From positions 1 through 64,000 of the forward strand of contig CAWFEN010000003.1 in NCBI GenBank assembly GCA_963814865.1: a stretch of 64,000 bases of DNA. The letters are read 5' to 3'. A model generated the notes under the pieces. It was not told where the DNA came from. It did no database searches and worked only from the letters and a program-made list of their open reading frames with translations. This document shows, one piece after another, positions 8,230 to 18,315 of this stretch. The stretch is from AP-15 sp963814865 (GTDB taxonomy: Bacteria; Pseudomonadota; Alphaproteobacteria; ATCC43930; CGMCC-115725). Position 1 is the first letter of the stretch; each line of letters opens with the position of its first letter. A program made the position numbers and the translations under genes.

Positions 8230-9780
8230 GTGACGATCGCGCCCGAGAGCCTGCCCGACGACATTGCCGCGCTGAAGCGGATCATCGCCGAGATGGCGCG
8301 CGACGCGACGACGGCGAAGGCCGAGATCGCCAAATTGAAATTCCAACTGGCGCGCTACCGGCGAGCCGAGTTCGGACGGTCGTCGGAGAAGCTGGCGCGC
8401 GAAGTCGAGCAGCTCGAGCTGGCGATCGAGAGTTTGGAAACCGACCAGGCCGAGCGGCTGGCCGCGGCCTCGCCGGTTGTCGCGGCGGCGATCGAGGACG
8501 CCGTCGAGAAGCAGAAGCCGGCACGCCGAGCGCTGCCTGAGCATCTGCCGCGCGAAGAAGTGCGCCACCCGGCCGCCTGCACCTGCCCGCATTGCGGCGG
8601 TGCCTTGCGGCGGATCGGCGAGGAGGTGAGCGAGACCCTCGATTACGTGCCCGGCCGCTTCAAGGTGATCCGGCACGTGCGCGAGAAGCTGTCGTGCCGG
8701 ACTTGCGACACGGTGATCGCCGCGCCGGCACCGGATCACGCGATCGCCCGCGGCCGGGCCGGGGCGGGACTGCTGGCGCATATTGTCGTCTCGAAGTTCG
8801 ACGATCACTTGCCGTTGTACCGTCAGGCCGAGATCTTCGCCCGCGAGGGCGTCAGCCTGGAAACCTCGACCCTGTCCGGCTGGGTCGGCGCCACGGCCGC
8901 GGCCCTCAAACCCTTGGTCGACGCGCTGGCGGCCAATGTCTTCGCCGGCGACACGCTCTACGTCGACGACACTCCGGTGCCGGTATTGGCGCCGGGCACG
9001 GGCAAGACCAAGACCGGCCGGTTGTGGACCTATGTTCGCGACGAGCGGCCGTTTGCCGGCTCCCGCCCGCCGGCGGCGCTGTTCTTCTATTCGCCCGACC
9101 GCAAGGGCGAGCACCCAAAGGCGCATCTGCAGGACTTCCAGGGGGTCATCCACGCCGACGGCTATGCCGGGTTCAACGGGCTGTTCGCCGGCAACCGGAT
9201 CGCGGAGGCCGCTTGCTGGGCCCATGTCCGCCGCAAATTCTTCGACGTCCATGCCGCCAATGGCTCGTCGATCGCCAAGCAGGCTCTCGACCGCATCGGC
9301 GATCTCTACGGGGTCGAAAAGACGATCACCGGCTTGCCGCCCGACCTGCGGCGCGCTGAACGTCAGAAACGATCAAAGCCGATTGTCGCCGCGCTGGGCG
9401 CCTGGGCCGAGATGACCCTGCCGAAGCTCTCGCGCAAATCCGAACTGGCCAGGGCCTTCCGCTATATGCGCTCGCGCTGGAAGGCACTGCTGCGCTGCTT
9501 CGATGATGGCCGGCTCGCCCTCGACAATAATCCGGCCGAGCGGGCTCTGCGCGGCGTCGCCATCGGCCGCAAGAATTATCTGTTCGCCGGCTCCGATGCC
9601 GGCGGCCGCCGCGCCGCAGCGCTTTATTCGCTGATCGAGACCGCCAAGCTCAACCGCCTCGACCCCCACAAATATCTCGCCGACGTGCTCACCAGGATCG
9701 CCGATCACCCAGCTCGCCAAATCGCCGATCTGCTGCCCTGGCACTGGAAACCCGTCGAGCCGGACCGCGCCGCCGCCTGA
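8230..9780 (+). CDS. tnpC: IS66 transposase TnpC (copy 2)
   Basis: Its 516-residue product is identical to the copy-1 transposase, with GTG start, zinc ribbon and DDE-type core all intact. The element may still be active. Confidence 0.93.
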   Translation: MTIAPESLPDDIAALKRIIAEMARDATTAKAEIAKLKFQLARYRRAEFGRSSEKLAREVEQLELAIESLETDQAERLAAASPVVAAAIEDAVEKQKPARRALPEHLPREEVRHPAACTCPHCGGALRRIGEEVSETLDYVPGRFKVIRHVREKLSCRTCDTVIAAPAPDHAIARGRAGAGLLAHIVVSKFDDHLPLYRQAEIFAREGVSLETSTLSGWVGATAAALKPLVDALAANVFAGDTLYVDDTPVPVLAPGTGKTKTGRLWTYVRDERPFAGSRPPAALFFYSPDRKGEHPKAHLQDFQGVIHADGYAGFNGLFAGNRIAEAACWAHVRRKFFDVHAANGSSIAKQALDRIGDLYGVEKTITGLPPDLRRAERQKRSKPIVAALGAWAEMTLPKLSRKSELARAFRYMRSRWKALLRCFDDGRLALDNNPAERALRGVAIGRKNYLFAGSDAGGRRAAALYSLIETAKLNRLDPHKYLADVLTRIADHPARQIADLLPWHWKPVEPDRAAA

Positions 9781-9805
9781 CCTGGCGTGTTCACCGAGCG
9801 CTTAC

Positions 9806-10031
9806 CCCCAAAGCAACGATTACCTGCGAGCGGAAGACGGCCGATTAACCGCCGCAACCACCGCGTTTAACACCGCCAGCAGGGTGGCCGGGCGAGGGTC
9901 AACTCGTCCTCTATGACCGTATCATGTAGAAGGAGATGCGCGGCAAGGCTCATCACACCGGGGTTGCGCCCGAAGTGGCCCTTTATGTACCCGCGTAGGC
10001 GCCTGGAAATGACCGAACGATTGCCGAACTC
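9806..10031. other. junction DNA before the CHAT gene
   Basis: This stretch holds the right flank of IS66 copy 2 and the upstream region of the CHAT gene. I see no ORF worth listing, no IS21 sequence and no convincing promoter box. Confidence 0.4.
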
Positions 10032-13000
10032 ATGAAGGTCCTCATTTGCTTGGTCGCGGTCGCCGTGGTCGCCTTGATACAGGGCGTAGGCCCTGCGTTG
10101 GGAGAACAGCTGCCGAAAGCGGACGAGGAGATTGAGGCGGCATGGGCATCGGTTTTTGACGGCCACGTCAACGACGGTCTTTCCCGAGCGGCAAAGGTGC
10201 TGAGCCAGATCGATCCAGCGCAAGACGAGGAAGCCTACTGGCGCGCAAGCTCTACGCTCGTCGAGATATTTCAAGAGTTAGACAACGACAAGCTTGCAGA
10301 CCAGATCCTCGGTCTAATGGTCCAGAAAAAAATTGCACAGACGCAATCCGCACACCGCGCATGGATGCAGTATTATCTGGGGCGTGACCTCGTTCGTCTT
10401 GGTCACCGAGAGCAGGGCGAGCAAATTCTTCGGGCTCTGACCGTTGGCAATGAACGATATGTATTTCTTCCGGCGCAACGCTTCGCAGCGATCTTTATGT
10501 CAAAGATTGAGTTCGACCGCGGGAACATCGATCAGTCCGCGATATGGATGCGGCGTGCGGTCATTGGGGTTATGCTCAGAAAAACGACCTCCCAGATCGA
10601 TATTCTCGATGTATTGAGCGAATACGCTGCGCACCTGGCGTTGACCCGTAGACCGCTGGATGCCTTGGCCTTGTATGCTCGATTGGCACCCATCTACAAG
10701 CTCGCAGTACCGAGACACAGCCCAAAATATATTCGCTTCACATCTCAATATTTGCAGACGCTAACAGCGGTTGGCCTGTACACGGTTGCTGATAGAACGC
10801 TCGCGGATTTAAAGGATGCAGTCAAAGGTATAGATATCGTTCCACCGTCGATAACAGCAATAATACTCAATCAAGAATTGTATCAAGTTGCGAGGGCCGT
10901 TCCTGAAAAAGGTCAAAACCCGGTTATCGAACGCCTGAAGAAACTTACAAAGGATAATCCGGTGTTCCTGAAAGCACCGGAATTTCGAATTGCCTTCTCG
11001 TATTTTGCTCTACTCGCAGGAGATTTTCGACTTGCTGATCGATATGCACAAGGCTCGCAGGCTGATCAGTCGGAGAATCGGATCATACGGACCTACGATT
11101 TACTCCTCCAATCTTTGGCTGCAGCCGGACAGAAGGATTATACGAGATCGCAGGGGCTCGCTCATGAAGGCATCGAACAGCTTCATTTGTATCTGCATGG
11201 GTTCGAGCCCCTCTCGTCAAACTGGTCACCGACGCTTCGGAGCGAAGAGCGGCTCGTTCTCGGCGCGATCCTCGGGGTCAACGCCGAACAAGCCACCAGC
11301 ACCGAGGCCAGAGATACGCTTTTCGATATCGCTCAGCTTCTCAACAGCGACAGGTCGAAGCTCGGATTAGCGGCGCGGATTTCCCGGCAGGGATTAAAGC
11401 TTGATCTACAGCGCGAGGACCTCCGCACGCGCGACAGATTGCGGGATGTTCGCGACCGATTAATGGATGACGTGGTCCGAACGCTCATTACGCGAGTGGT
11501 CACGCCGCCAAAAAAAGATCAGGGCGACTCTCAGAAGATCGATGCCTCGCCGATGCAACGTCTTGAGGAGATTGAGGACAAAATCGTTATCGCCGATCAG
11601 GAGACACGCAACGCTTATAGGAAAACCCCTACAGAGTTTTTGCCGAACATAAACCCGTTACAGAAGGTCATTCGACCGGACGAGGCGCTGGTCCTGCACA
11701 CTGTAACGCCTCTCGGAATCGTGCAGGTCTGCGTCACCAACCAGGCGGTGCGGCTCCATTTCGAGCCCGCTCTCGCCGACAAGGCCAAGCAGGTTGGAAT
11801 AGACGAGAAGCTTATTCTGGCCGCAGTACACGCCGAATACCCACCCTCTCCCACGTTGGATGAAAGCTTTCCATCAGATAGCGCGTACCGTTTGTACACG
11901 TTGCTCTTCGGCGGGATCGCAGATTGTATCAGCGATAAATCACACCTGCTGCTGGCGACTGATCCAGACCTTTTTGCCCTCCCATTCAATGCCTTGCTGA
12001 CGAATCCTGGCACGCCCGGGCAAGCGTTCAGCAATCGCGCCGCAGCATGGCTTCCGGAACTGCATGCGATCAGCCTGTTGCCCTCGGTGAACGCTATTTA
12101 TCAACTGCGGACTAACGCCCCACCCTCGCACGCTCAGCAAAAGTTTCTCGGAATTGGTGATCCCGAACTTCAAGGTCCGCGGGAACCAGCGCCGCAAATT
12201 TCGCTGCGTTCGCTGTACGTCGAACGGGGTGTTGCAAACGTCAACGCGTTGCGGGCTCTCCCACCGTTGCCCGAGTCGGTGGACGAATTGAAAGCCGTCT
12301 CCGCCGCATTAGGCGCGCCCCAAGATAGTGTCCTATTAGGACCAGCTGCGACGAAACGCGGTTTACGCAACCGACCACTCAACGATTACCGGGTCATATC
12401 ATTTGCTACGCACGCCCTGGTCGCGGGCGACATCGAAGGTGTATCCGAGCCAGCCATCGTCCTCACGCCCGGAACAGACGGAAGTCCGGCGAACGACGGT
12501 CTGTTGACGGCCACCGAAATAGCCAACCTCGATCTCGATGCTAACCTTGTGATTTTGTCGGCGTGCAACACAGCAGCAGCGGACGGTGCGGCAAGTGGCC
12601 GAGGTCTTAGCGGCCTCGCGAACGCCTTCTTTTTTGCCGGCGCGAGGAGCGTCGCGGTAACGCAATGGGCTGTCCTATCCCAGGTCGCCCAGACTTTCGG
12701 CGCTGGTCTGATTAGTAAATCAGGAGGGTCGCAAGGGGTCGGCGTGGCTGAAGCGCTACGCCGAACTATGACCGACTACATAGCAAAGGCGTCGGACGAT
12801 TATCTCGCGCACCCGCGTTTTTGGGCGGCATTCGCCATCGCTGGCGATGGAGCAATTCGGCCGCTGGATGGTCAATCGTCCGCTGCTCGTGACCTGGATG
12901 CGGTCGCTGTAAAAAGCGAACGGCTCACGCCAGACGAGGCGCAATCTGAATTCGCCGGCATCGCCAAGATTTCCCGCGACGGGCATGATCTACGCTGTTG

Positions 13001-13058
13001 GTCGGTTGAAGCCTGCTCCGGGCAGAAGCTTCTGGGGCAGCTATCTTGCGCGCCTTGA
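10032..13058 (+). CDS. secreted TPR-CHAT caspase-like protease
   Basis: A 1008-residue product. Residues 1-24 form a signal peptide (MKVLICLVAVAVVALIQGVG...ALGEQ), so export is expected. Residues about 30-500 are alpha-helical TPR-like repeats. A CHAT domain covers about 560-950 with the caspase-like dyad: His794 in ISFATHALVAGD and Cys845 in LVILSACNTAAADG. The domain end (FFFAGARSVAVTQWAV ... HPRFWAAFAIAGDG) is typical. CHAT proteases cleave protein substrates, unknown here. The last approximately 25 residues are probably out of frame: one base removed near 12984 would lead into the ORF at 12985. A trypsin-like protease gene faces it downstream. Confidence 0.85.
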   Translation: MKVLICLVAVAVVALIQGVGPALGEQLPKADEEIEAAWASVFDGHVNDGLSRAAKVLSQIDPAQDEEAYWRASSTLVEIFQELDNDKLADQILGLMVQKKIAQTQSAHRAWMQYYLGRDLVRLGHREQGEQILRALTVGNERYVFLPAQRFAAIFMSKIEFDRGNIDQSAIWMRRAVIGVMLRKTTSQIDILDVLSEYAAHLALTRRPLDALALYARLAPIYKLAVPRHSPKYIRFTSQYLQTLTAVGLYTVADRTLADLKDAVKGIDIVPPSITAIILNQELYQVARAVPEKGQNPVIERLKKLTKDNPVFLKAPEFRIAFSYFALLAGDFRLADRYAQGSQADQSENRIIRTYDLLLQSLAAAGQKDYTRSQGLAHEGIEQLHLYLHGFEPLSSNWSPTLRSEERLVLGAILGVNAEQATSTEARDTLFDIAQLLNSDRSKLGLAARISRQGLKLDLQREDLRTRDRLRDVRDRLMDDVVRTLITRVVTPPKKDQGDSQKIDASPMQRLEEIEDKIVIADQETRNAYRKTPTEFLPNINPLQKVIRPDEALVLHTVTPLGIVQVCVTNQAVRLHFEPALADKAKQVGIDEKLILAAVHAEYPPSPTLDESFPSDSAYRLYTLLFGGIADCISDKSHLLLATDPDLFALPFNALLTNPGTPGQAFSNRAAAWLPELHAISLLPSVNAIYQLRTNAPPSHAQQKFLGIGDPELQGPREPAPQISLRSLYVERGVANVNALRALPPLPESVDELKAVSAALGAPQDSVLLGPAATKRGLRNRPLNDYRVISFATHALVAGDIEGVSEPAIVLTPGTDGSPANDGLLTATEIANLDLDANLVILSACNTAAADGAASGRGLSGLANAFFFAGARSVAVTQWAVLSQVAQTFGAGLISKSGGSQGVGVAEALRRTMTDYIAKASDDYLAHPRFWAAFAIAGDGAIRPLDGQSSAARDLDAVAVKSERLTPDEAQSEFAGIAKISRDGHDLRCWSVEACSGQKLLGQLSCAP

Positions 13059-13776
13059 TCCTACCGGTAGAGCAGAGGTCATCAGCGCCGAGTCCGCCAT
13101 AGGGGCTGGCCCCATATCGCCTGTGAACAACGGCATGGTTCTGCTCGAAAACACCTACTCTGAGGAAAGGAAATCCGGGGCGCTTTTCCGGCTGATGGAT
13201 AATGACGGAAAGGAGGTATGGCGCTTTGCCGAGGATGGACCTCTACAAGACTTGCCGACAGGCGCGATAGATGTTCCCAGGGGCTATATTCTCGTCTCAA
13301 CAGCCGAAGACTGGTCTGGCTCGTCTCCCCCGTTGCCATCAAAATTAGTCATCAATCTCGTTTCGCCCACTGGAAAACCGCTGCTTCGTCGGGAGTATCT
13401 GGTTGCGGATCGCGCGCTATCCTCCGTTCCTCCCGGGCTCGTAGTGCGAGGCAGCGCCAATGATCTGATCGTGGTGATCAACAAGTTGCGAAGCCCAGCA
13501 GAAGAAAAGCAGCCCCGCTGGGTAATCAATCCTCTCACAGGTTCCCGCCGCTCTTGCCTGGGTGGGAATATGGTGACTTTTATGGACATCGATGCTGACA
13601 CTCTTGAAATTCGATCAACCCAAGACACTCACGATCGTGTAGCAAAAGCAATAAAAACGCACGATGGAGTACTCTTTGTCGCGTTCAGCACGAGCCATGA
13701 TTGTCGTCTTCAACATGGAATTGAACTTGCCAAGCTGGACTTCGGAGCTGAAACCGCAAACTGTTTTCAGATATGA
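12985..13776 (+). pseudogene. beta-propeller-like continuation of the CHAT protein
   Basis: A 263-residue frame starts in the +1 frame inside the CHAT gene end. The junction AKISRDG / MIYAVGRLKPAPG reads naturally as one beta-strand repeat, so I infer one polypeptide with a one-base break near 12984. It is beta-rich with repeated aromatic strands (LFRLMDNDGKEVWRF, GYILVSTAEDW, DLIVVINKL), like a WD/PQQ-type propeller. It has no start or ribosome site of its own. Confidence 0.5.
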
Positions 13777-14170
13777 CGGGGTTAATGACATAGAATTGTG
13801 GGACTTTGCGCCATTTGAGGGTGTGCTTGTTCTGGCGGGTTCGGTGCGAGTACAACTACCGTCGACATTGCTTCGAGAGGTGATTCCTCTGGACCAGATC
13901 GTCAGACAGAGCCCTCTTGATCCGGCATTCTGGGAAAGAGGGGAGGAGCCGCCAAACGCATTCGTCTTCGTCGGCGGTGCAGACGGAACCGTGATCGGAG
14001 ACCGTGTATTTCCCGATTTGCTCAACCGCAGCATCAACCGGGTAGTCGCCAGCGGATCGAAGGATATCGTTGGAGTGGGGGCCGCCCTCGGCGATCGGGG
14101 GTGGACAGTAGTCCTCGAACCGAATGCCTCAGTGGCGGATCGAGCCAGGACTACCGGGGCTCAGAACTGA
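13664..14170 (+). pseudogene. C-terminal end of the CHAT-propeller protein
   Basis: The reading shifts again by +1 near 13770: LDFGAETANCF in the previous frame continues as RYDGVNDIELWDFAPFEGVL here. More beta-strand repeats follow (NAFVFVGGADGTVIGDRV, GVGAALGDRGWTVVLEP) to the stop at 14170. Adding all three frames gives about 1375 residues. The stop overlaps the end of the opposing protease gene by 20 bp. Confidence 0.5.
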
Positions 14171-14981
14171 CCCGAACGATCAGAGCCGGTTTTCCTTTCC
14201 CTGCGTAGTCGTACCCGAAGGCAGTCGGGACTCCGTCCCTTTTGCCATAGAATATCCAGAGATCGTCCTTTCCATTGAAAGAAAAAATAATCTTGATATC
14301 GAAATTCCCGTCGCCCACATCGTCTATCAGAGCGAATTCGGAAGGCTTATCCGGTCCTTCACTGATCAAATAAAGATTTGCTCGACCTTGGCACGCTGTA
14401 TCAATGGCTTTAACTAACTTCGCCGTTTTCCGATCAACGAAGGACCCAATTTGACGCGGCTTGCAATTTGCGGGGCGTTGCGGTTCATATGCCCGGTTGG
14501 CATCATGAGCCAGCTCTGCCGAGCGATTTGCGCCGGACGCCAAGAAGCGTTTTACTTCGCCAACGCTGATAGCGAAATTGAGACCCTGCCGATCGGGTGC
14601 CGAGAACGAGTTGATGCCGATCACGTTGGCACCGTCATCCAGCAGTGGCCCGCCCGAGTTCCCTGGATTGATGGGGGTCTGGGTCTGTATCACCGTCGCC
14701 ATATGGTGGAGTTTATCCTCCCCAGACCATTCGTAATTCCGCCAGAGTTGGCTTATCACCCCTTCCGTATAGGTCCAGTAATCTCCGGATGGGTGACCAA
14801 TCGCGTGGACCGAACTCCCAACCTCTATGCTCTGCTCGTCGCCTAATTTCAGAAAGGCGAGATTCGCGGGAGGCTGATCGAGTTCAATAACCGCCAAATC
14901 GGCCACTTCATCAAATTTCTTGAGGTGTGCTTCATACATATCCGTGGGGCGCAATCTCTGGCCTGTGGGCGGCTTCAACAT
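14151..14981 (-). CDS. trypsin-like (S1C, HtrA/Deg-type) serine protease, catalytic part
   Basis: A 276-residue frame. The catalytic Asp is Asp28 in DEVADLAVIEL and the nucleophile is Ser109 in TPINPGNSGGPLL; NFAISVGEVKRFL closes the fold. The catalytic His lies just upstream in the same frame (LTNWHVVQGAQ, about 15020-15040), so the true protein starts further up and the frame break lies before the His. After the protease domain there is an extra domain of about 120 residues with no PDZ signature. It lies tail to tail with the CHAT gene, suggesting a paired protease locus. Confidence 0.8.
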   Translation of the reverse strand: MLKPPTGQRLRPTDMYEAHLKKFDEVADLAVIELDQPPANLAFLKLGDEQSIEVGSSVHAIGHPSGDYWTYTEGVISQLWRNYEWSGEDKLHHMATVIQTQTPINPGNSGGPLLDDGANVIGINSFSAPDRQGLNFAISVGEVKRFLASGANRSAELAHDANRAYEPQRPANCKPRQIGSFVDRKTAKLVKAIDTACQGRANLYLISEGPDKPSEFALIDDVGDGNFDIKIIFSFNGKDDLWIFYGKRDGVPTAFGYDYAGKGKPALIVRVSSEPR

Positions 14982-15716
14982 AACGCCGATGTTTTGTGCG
15001 CCTTGAACGACGTGCCAATTTGTCAGAAATCTGGCCCGTCTGGTTCAGTATGACGCCCGCCCCTAATCCATCGTCCACGACGACAAGGACGACCCCTGGA
15101 GCCGCGTCGCGAAAAATGCGAGCACCGAGCCCACCCCGGAGAACGGGTTCTTTTGATCCTGCCAGAATGGATGCGAGCTTCGCATAGCTCGATACCTGCC
15201 GAGAAAGCTGCCCTGAATTTCCACTCAGCTGATATCTGGGATCGCCGGGTGGCGACCCACTTCCGGCTTTATCGGCTCTGTGGCTCCATCCCCGACCATC
15301 TGCGTCAGGCCCGGCGTCCACGACATAGATCCGATGCTCAGTCGACGCAGTATCTTGTGCGACAACAATGTTTATAACGCCGGCCTCTCCAGGCGAATCA
15401 TACCAGCCGCCACCCTGCGGTAAGACGAGACTTCGACCCCTGAGGTGGGCTCCCCGAGAAGAGCGTTTCGTCTTTGTTGCCGACGAGAATTGCCTTCACG
15501 GTCACCGGGCCGTCTTTGAGATTTCCAATTTGAACGCGGTAACGGCTACGGAAAGGAATCGCGTCCCCTTCGCGATGCTCAGCAACCGTGCTGCCGTCGC
15601 CGGCCGTCGGTGTGAATACGGCTATCGAAGGAGACTGGACTGCCGACCGCGCCGCATCGATCCGACCGACACACAGCAGCATGACCGTAAGGGCAATAAG
15701 GACCGCGCGAACTCAT
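14932..15716 (-). pseudogene. N-terminal half of the trypsin-like protease (frame-broken)
   Basis: The start is the ATG at 15716, fixed by GGGAGGGAG 3 nt upstream. Three frames must be joined, each by a net +1 shift: near 15710 (to reach the signal peptide AVLIALTVMLLCVG), near 15410 (to LPQGGGWYDSPGEAGVIN) and near 15035 (in ATTT, to ILTNWHVVQG). The N-terminal beta-rich domain is followed by APGVVLVVVDDGLGAGVIL, the usual first strands of the trypsin fold. The assembled protein would be about 520 residues and exported. Confidence 0.6.
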
Positions 15717-15872
15717 GATCTCCCTCCCAAGCCGAGAAATGCGCTTACCCGTTTGGGAGGACGCCGCACGAGGAGTTAGTGTCTTCCCCGCCGAAAGGTT
15801 GACGCGCGCTGTACCTACGGTCAACCGCCGGCAATTCCAACCTATCGGGTCGAAAAGCTCCGGTTGATCTCT

Positions 15873-16034
15873 GTGGGAAGATTGCGGCTCTGGCTTGCCG
15901 GTTTGATGCTCAAAATGTGGCGGCCGGATGTGCTGCTGATCAGCCGGGCTCGGCTAATCGAGCGGCTTCGGAATTCGGTGGTTAACCTCCACCAGCGCGG
16001 CGATCTCGATGAGAACTGCGGCGCCGACGGCTAG
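15873..16034 (+). CDS. small basic amphipathic protein
   Basis: A 53-residue ORF (GTG start; a longer open frame exists upstream). The sequence (GRLRLWLAGLMLKMWRPDVL followed by LISRARLIERLRNSVVNLHQ) looks like two basic helices and is better composed than nearby shadow frames. The ribosome site is weak. No family is known. Confidence 0.4.
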   Translation: MGRLRLWLAGLMLKMWRPDVLLISRARLIERLRNSVVNLHQRGDLDENCGADG

Positions 16035-16306
16035 CCGATGACGTCGTCCCGCATGCGGGCGTGCTGAATGACGCCCTCTCGAACTATTATCTCGATCCCA
16101 CACTTCCGGGCGCGTTCGTGGCCCGGTGGTGCGCCGGGCCCGGCGTGAAGACGGATGGCGGCATGTTGCGGATGCGTGAGGATGAGCCGGCGTTGCGGAT
16201 CGGGGCAGGGTTGTATCGCATCCCGTAGACCTCTACCGATCTGCCCAAAAAGGCGTGAAGGACCATCAAGCGCTGTCTTCGGCGGCCAGCGCATAAATTG
16301 CACTAA

Positions 16307-16345
16307 TTGCATTACGCTACTAAAAGTGGTATTATGGAATAATAC
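16307..16345 (+). promoter_or_regulatory. promoter with overlapping palindrome
   Basis: TTGCAT (16307) and TATTAT (16330) are separated by 17 bp, in an AT-rich patch. The inverted repeat GTATTAT-GGA-ATAATAC (16329-16345) covers the -10 box, as expected for a repressor site. It lies about 50 nt before the ATG at 16392 and probably drives the small genes leading to the integrase. Confidence 0.55.
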
Positions 16346-16391
16346 GCTGAATATTAAAATTAAAGCCCGGCCGTATTCTTGGAGGAATAAC

Positions 16392-16631
16392 ATGGAAATC
16401 AAACTTCGCGGAGAAATGACGATCGCCGACATTCGACAAGCTCTTTTTGAGCAGCTTCACGACCTTGAGACCAACTACGCGGTTAAGTTCTCGCGCGGCG
16501 CGACCCTCTATATCCATCCGACAAACGGTTTCGGCGACGACGTGATCCCGCGCATGGCGGGCGGACGGCCCTTGACGAAGCTGTACAGCATCGGGCCGTA
16601 CCGCAGCGCCGCGGATCAGCACAAACTCTGA
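16392..16631 (+). CDS. small conserved-type protein of integration module
   Basis: A 79-residue protein starting MEIKLRGEMTIADIRQALFE, with an excellent ribosome site (GGAGG 6 nt before the ATG). It has mixed alpha/beta character with YAVKFSRGATLYIHPTNGFG in the middle. It is the first gene after the promoter at 16307 and lies 54 nt before the next small gene. No domain can be named with confidence. Its place upstream of an integrase suggests a regulator or accessory factor. Confidence 0.6.
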   Translation: MEIKLRGEMTIADIRQALFEQLHDLETNYAVKFSRGATLYIHPTNGFGDDVIPRMAGGRPLTKLYSIGPYRSAADQHKL

Positions 16632-16685
16632 TCAGGCACCGGATGGTGAGGCGAGGCGAGAAGCGGGGACTGATCGGAGGCTGCT

Positions 16686-16919
16686 ATGAAGAACCCCTGT
16701 TATATTGACCTTGAGCAGGCCCGCCAGGTCCTTGCGGAAATGGGTGTGGCGCTGAACCCGCGTCAGATGAAACGCGCCGCCGATAAGGATGCACACGGCC
16801 GGCGTAAACTTCCATTCTTCATCGACCCGATCGAAGGAAAGCTGAAGATCGAAAAGAATACCTTGCAAAATATTTACATGAAAGCGCAGGTCAATGCCGA
16901 GAATGATTTGCAGGAGTGA
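16686..16919 (+). CDS. small helical protein upstream of integrase
   Basis: A 77-residue protein starting MKNPCYIDLEQARQVLAEMG; GGAGG is 4 nt before the ATG. Residues about 8-35 (LEQARQVLAEMGVALNPRQM) resemble a helix-turn-helix, followed by KLPFFIDPIEGKLKI. Its place between a small gene and the recombinase fits an excisionase-like or regulatory role, but that is inference. Confidence 0.6.
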   Translation: MKNPCYIDLEQARQVLAEMGVALNPRQMKRAADKDAHGRRKLPFFIDPIEGKLKIEKNTLQNIYMKAQVNAENDLQE

Positions 16920-16970
16920 ATCATGCTGGTATAAATATAGCATACCCGCCGGAAACAATATTTAAAGGCA

Positions 16971-18219
16971 ATGTCAGATATACGGAAACGAATCGGCAAT
17001 AAAGGAACCACTTACCAGGTTCGATACCCCACCAAGGCGGTAAAGTCTGGCTATGCTTACGCGACGTTCGCAACGCTCAAGGAGGCGCGGGCATTTCGCG
17101 AAGACTCCAAAGCGCGCTGCTGCCGCCAGGCCGCGCAGCACCGAAATCAGATCCGTCGAGCAGGCCATTCAAAGGTGGCTTGAGGTTTGCGAACATGAAG
17201 GCCGCGACGGGCGCGATCCCGTGTCGCCAGCGACCCTCGGCGTCTACAAGGGTTGCGCCGTGATCATGCGCGCCTATGCGTGGGAAACGGCGTTGCACGA
17301 ACTTGAATCGGCCGATCTCGTCGCGTTCCGATCGTGGCTGCTTATCGAGCACACGCGCGATCAAGCGAAGAGAACGTTGTCTTGCTTTCACTCGATGTTG
17401 ATCGAGATGGTCACGCAGGGCGTTCTCGCGGCCGATCCGGCGACGCGGATCACCATCCAGCGATCCCGCTATAAGGAGCCGGTCGAGATTCCGTCGATTG
17501 CGGAGGTCCGGTCCATACTCGCCGCGGCCGACCGCCTTGCCAACCATCGGCACAAATACATGTCCCAACCCTGGCAGCGCTACCGCGCCATGATTTACCT
17601 CGCATCGGACTCCGGCATGCGCCCGCAGGAGTATCTGGCTCTTCCGACCGTCGATCTTCTGGACCGTGGTATCCGCGTTTCCCAGGCGCTGAGCCGCAGC
17701 AACCGGATTGAAGTCCCCAAGAGCCCCGCGGCGCGGCGGTATTTGCCGATCGGTCCGGACGTGCTTCACATGACGCGGCACTATATCGAGCGACACGACG
17801 GCCCAAACCTCGACGGTTTGGTCTACCCTGGAGCGCACGGACGTCACCAGATGTACGGCCATTTCTCCCGCCGCTGCTGGCACACCCTGATGAAGGAAGC
17901 GGGATTGGTGCGGCAGGTCGAGGGCGAGAAGGTTCTGCAAAATCTCTACACGCCTTACTCGCTCAGGCACTTCTATGCCTCGATGCTGATTGCCGAGAAC
18001 AAAGACCTCAAGACAATCCAGGAGCGCCTGGGCCATGTGGATGCGGCGATGACCCTCAACGTGTATGGGCACCTGATCAAAGAGCGTCAGGCGAAGGCCC
18101 GGGAGGAGGATGGCGGCATCCTCGGCCGCGTTCTCTTCGAGGAAGAGGGCATGGCCAGCCTGCCGCCCTCTGTTTCGAGGGGACGTTCAGTCGAGCAGAG
18201 ACGCCCTGTTGCAATCTAA
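16971..18219 (+). CDS. tyrosine recombinase / integrase (one frame break)
   Basis: The first about 45 residues (MSDIRKRIGNKGTTYQVRYP, a typical N-terminal strand-rich arm-binding start) are in one frame; the rest, from about 17115 to 18219, is in the +1 frame. The catalytic residues are all visible: Arg in GMRPQEYL, His-x-x-Arg in YSLRHFYASML, His in RLGHVDAAMT and Tyr in LNVYGHL. The joined protein is about 415 residues, normal for phage/ICE integrases. It lies next to a tRNA-Arg 3' half (19082-19131), its probable target. Confidence 0.85.
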
Positions 18220-18315
18220 TAAATGCGATTATTCACTGAGATAATGAACATTCAGCATAATTGACGTGGAATTGAACAGTGTCGGACACTTGCAATCCCA
18301 CGACGCCAGTGACTT

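Larger units (their letters stand above)
7351..9805 (+). mobile_element. IS66-family insertion sequence, copy 2 (2455 bp)
   Basis: It has the same ends and gene set as copy 1, in the same orientation, offset by 3424 bp. The flanks are TGTTCATC on the left and CCCAAAGC on the right, so there is no target duplication. The left flank is an IS21 fragment; the right flank is unrelated. A deletion or recombination has therefore replaced one flank after insertion. Confidence 0.93.

Noticed and set aside
12950..13060. Programmed ribosomal frameshift in the CHAT gene
   Set aside because: No slippery heptamer is seen at the junction, and the same kind of +1 break occurs in many unrelated genes of the window.
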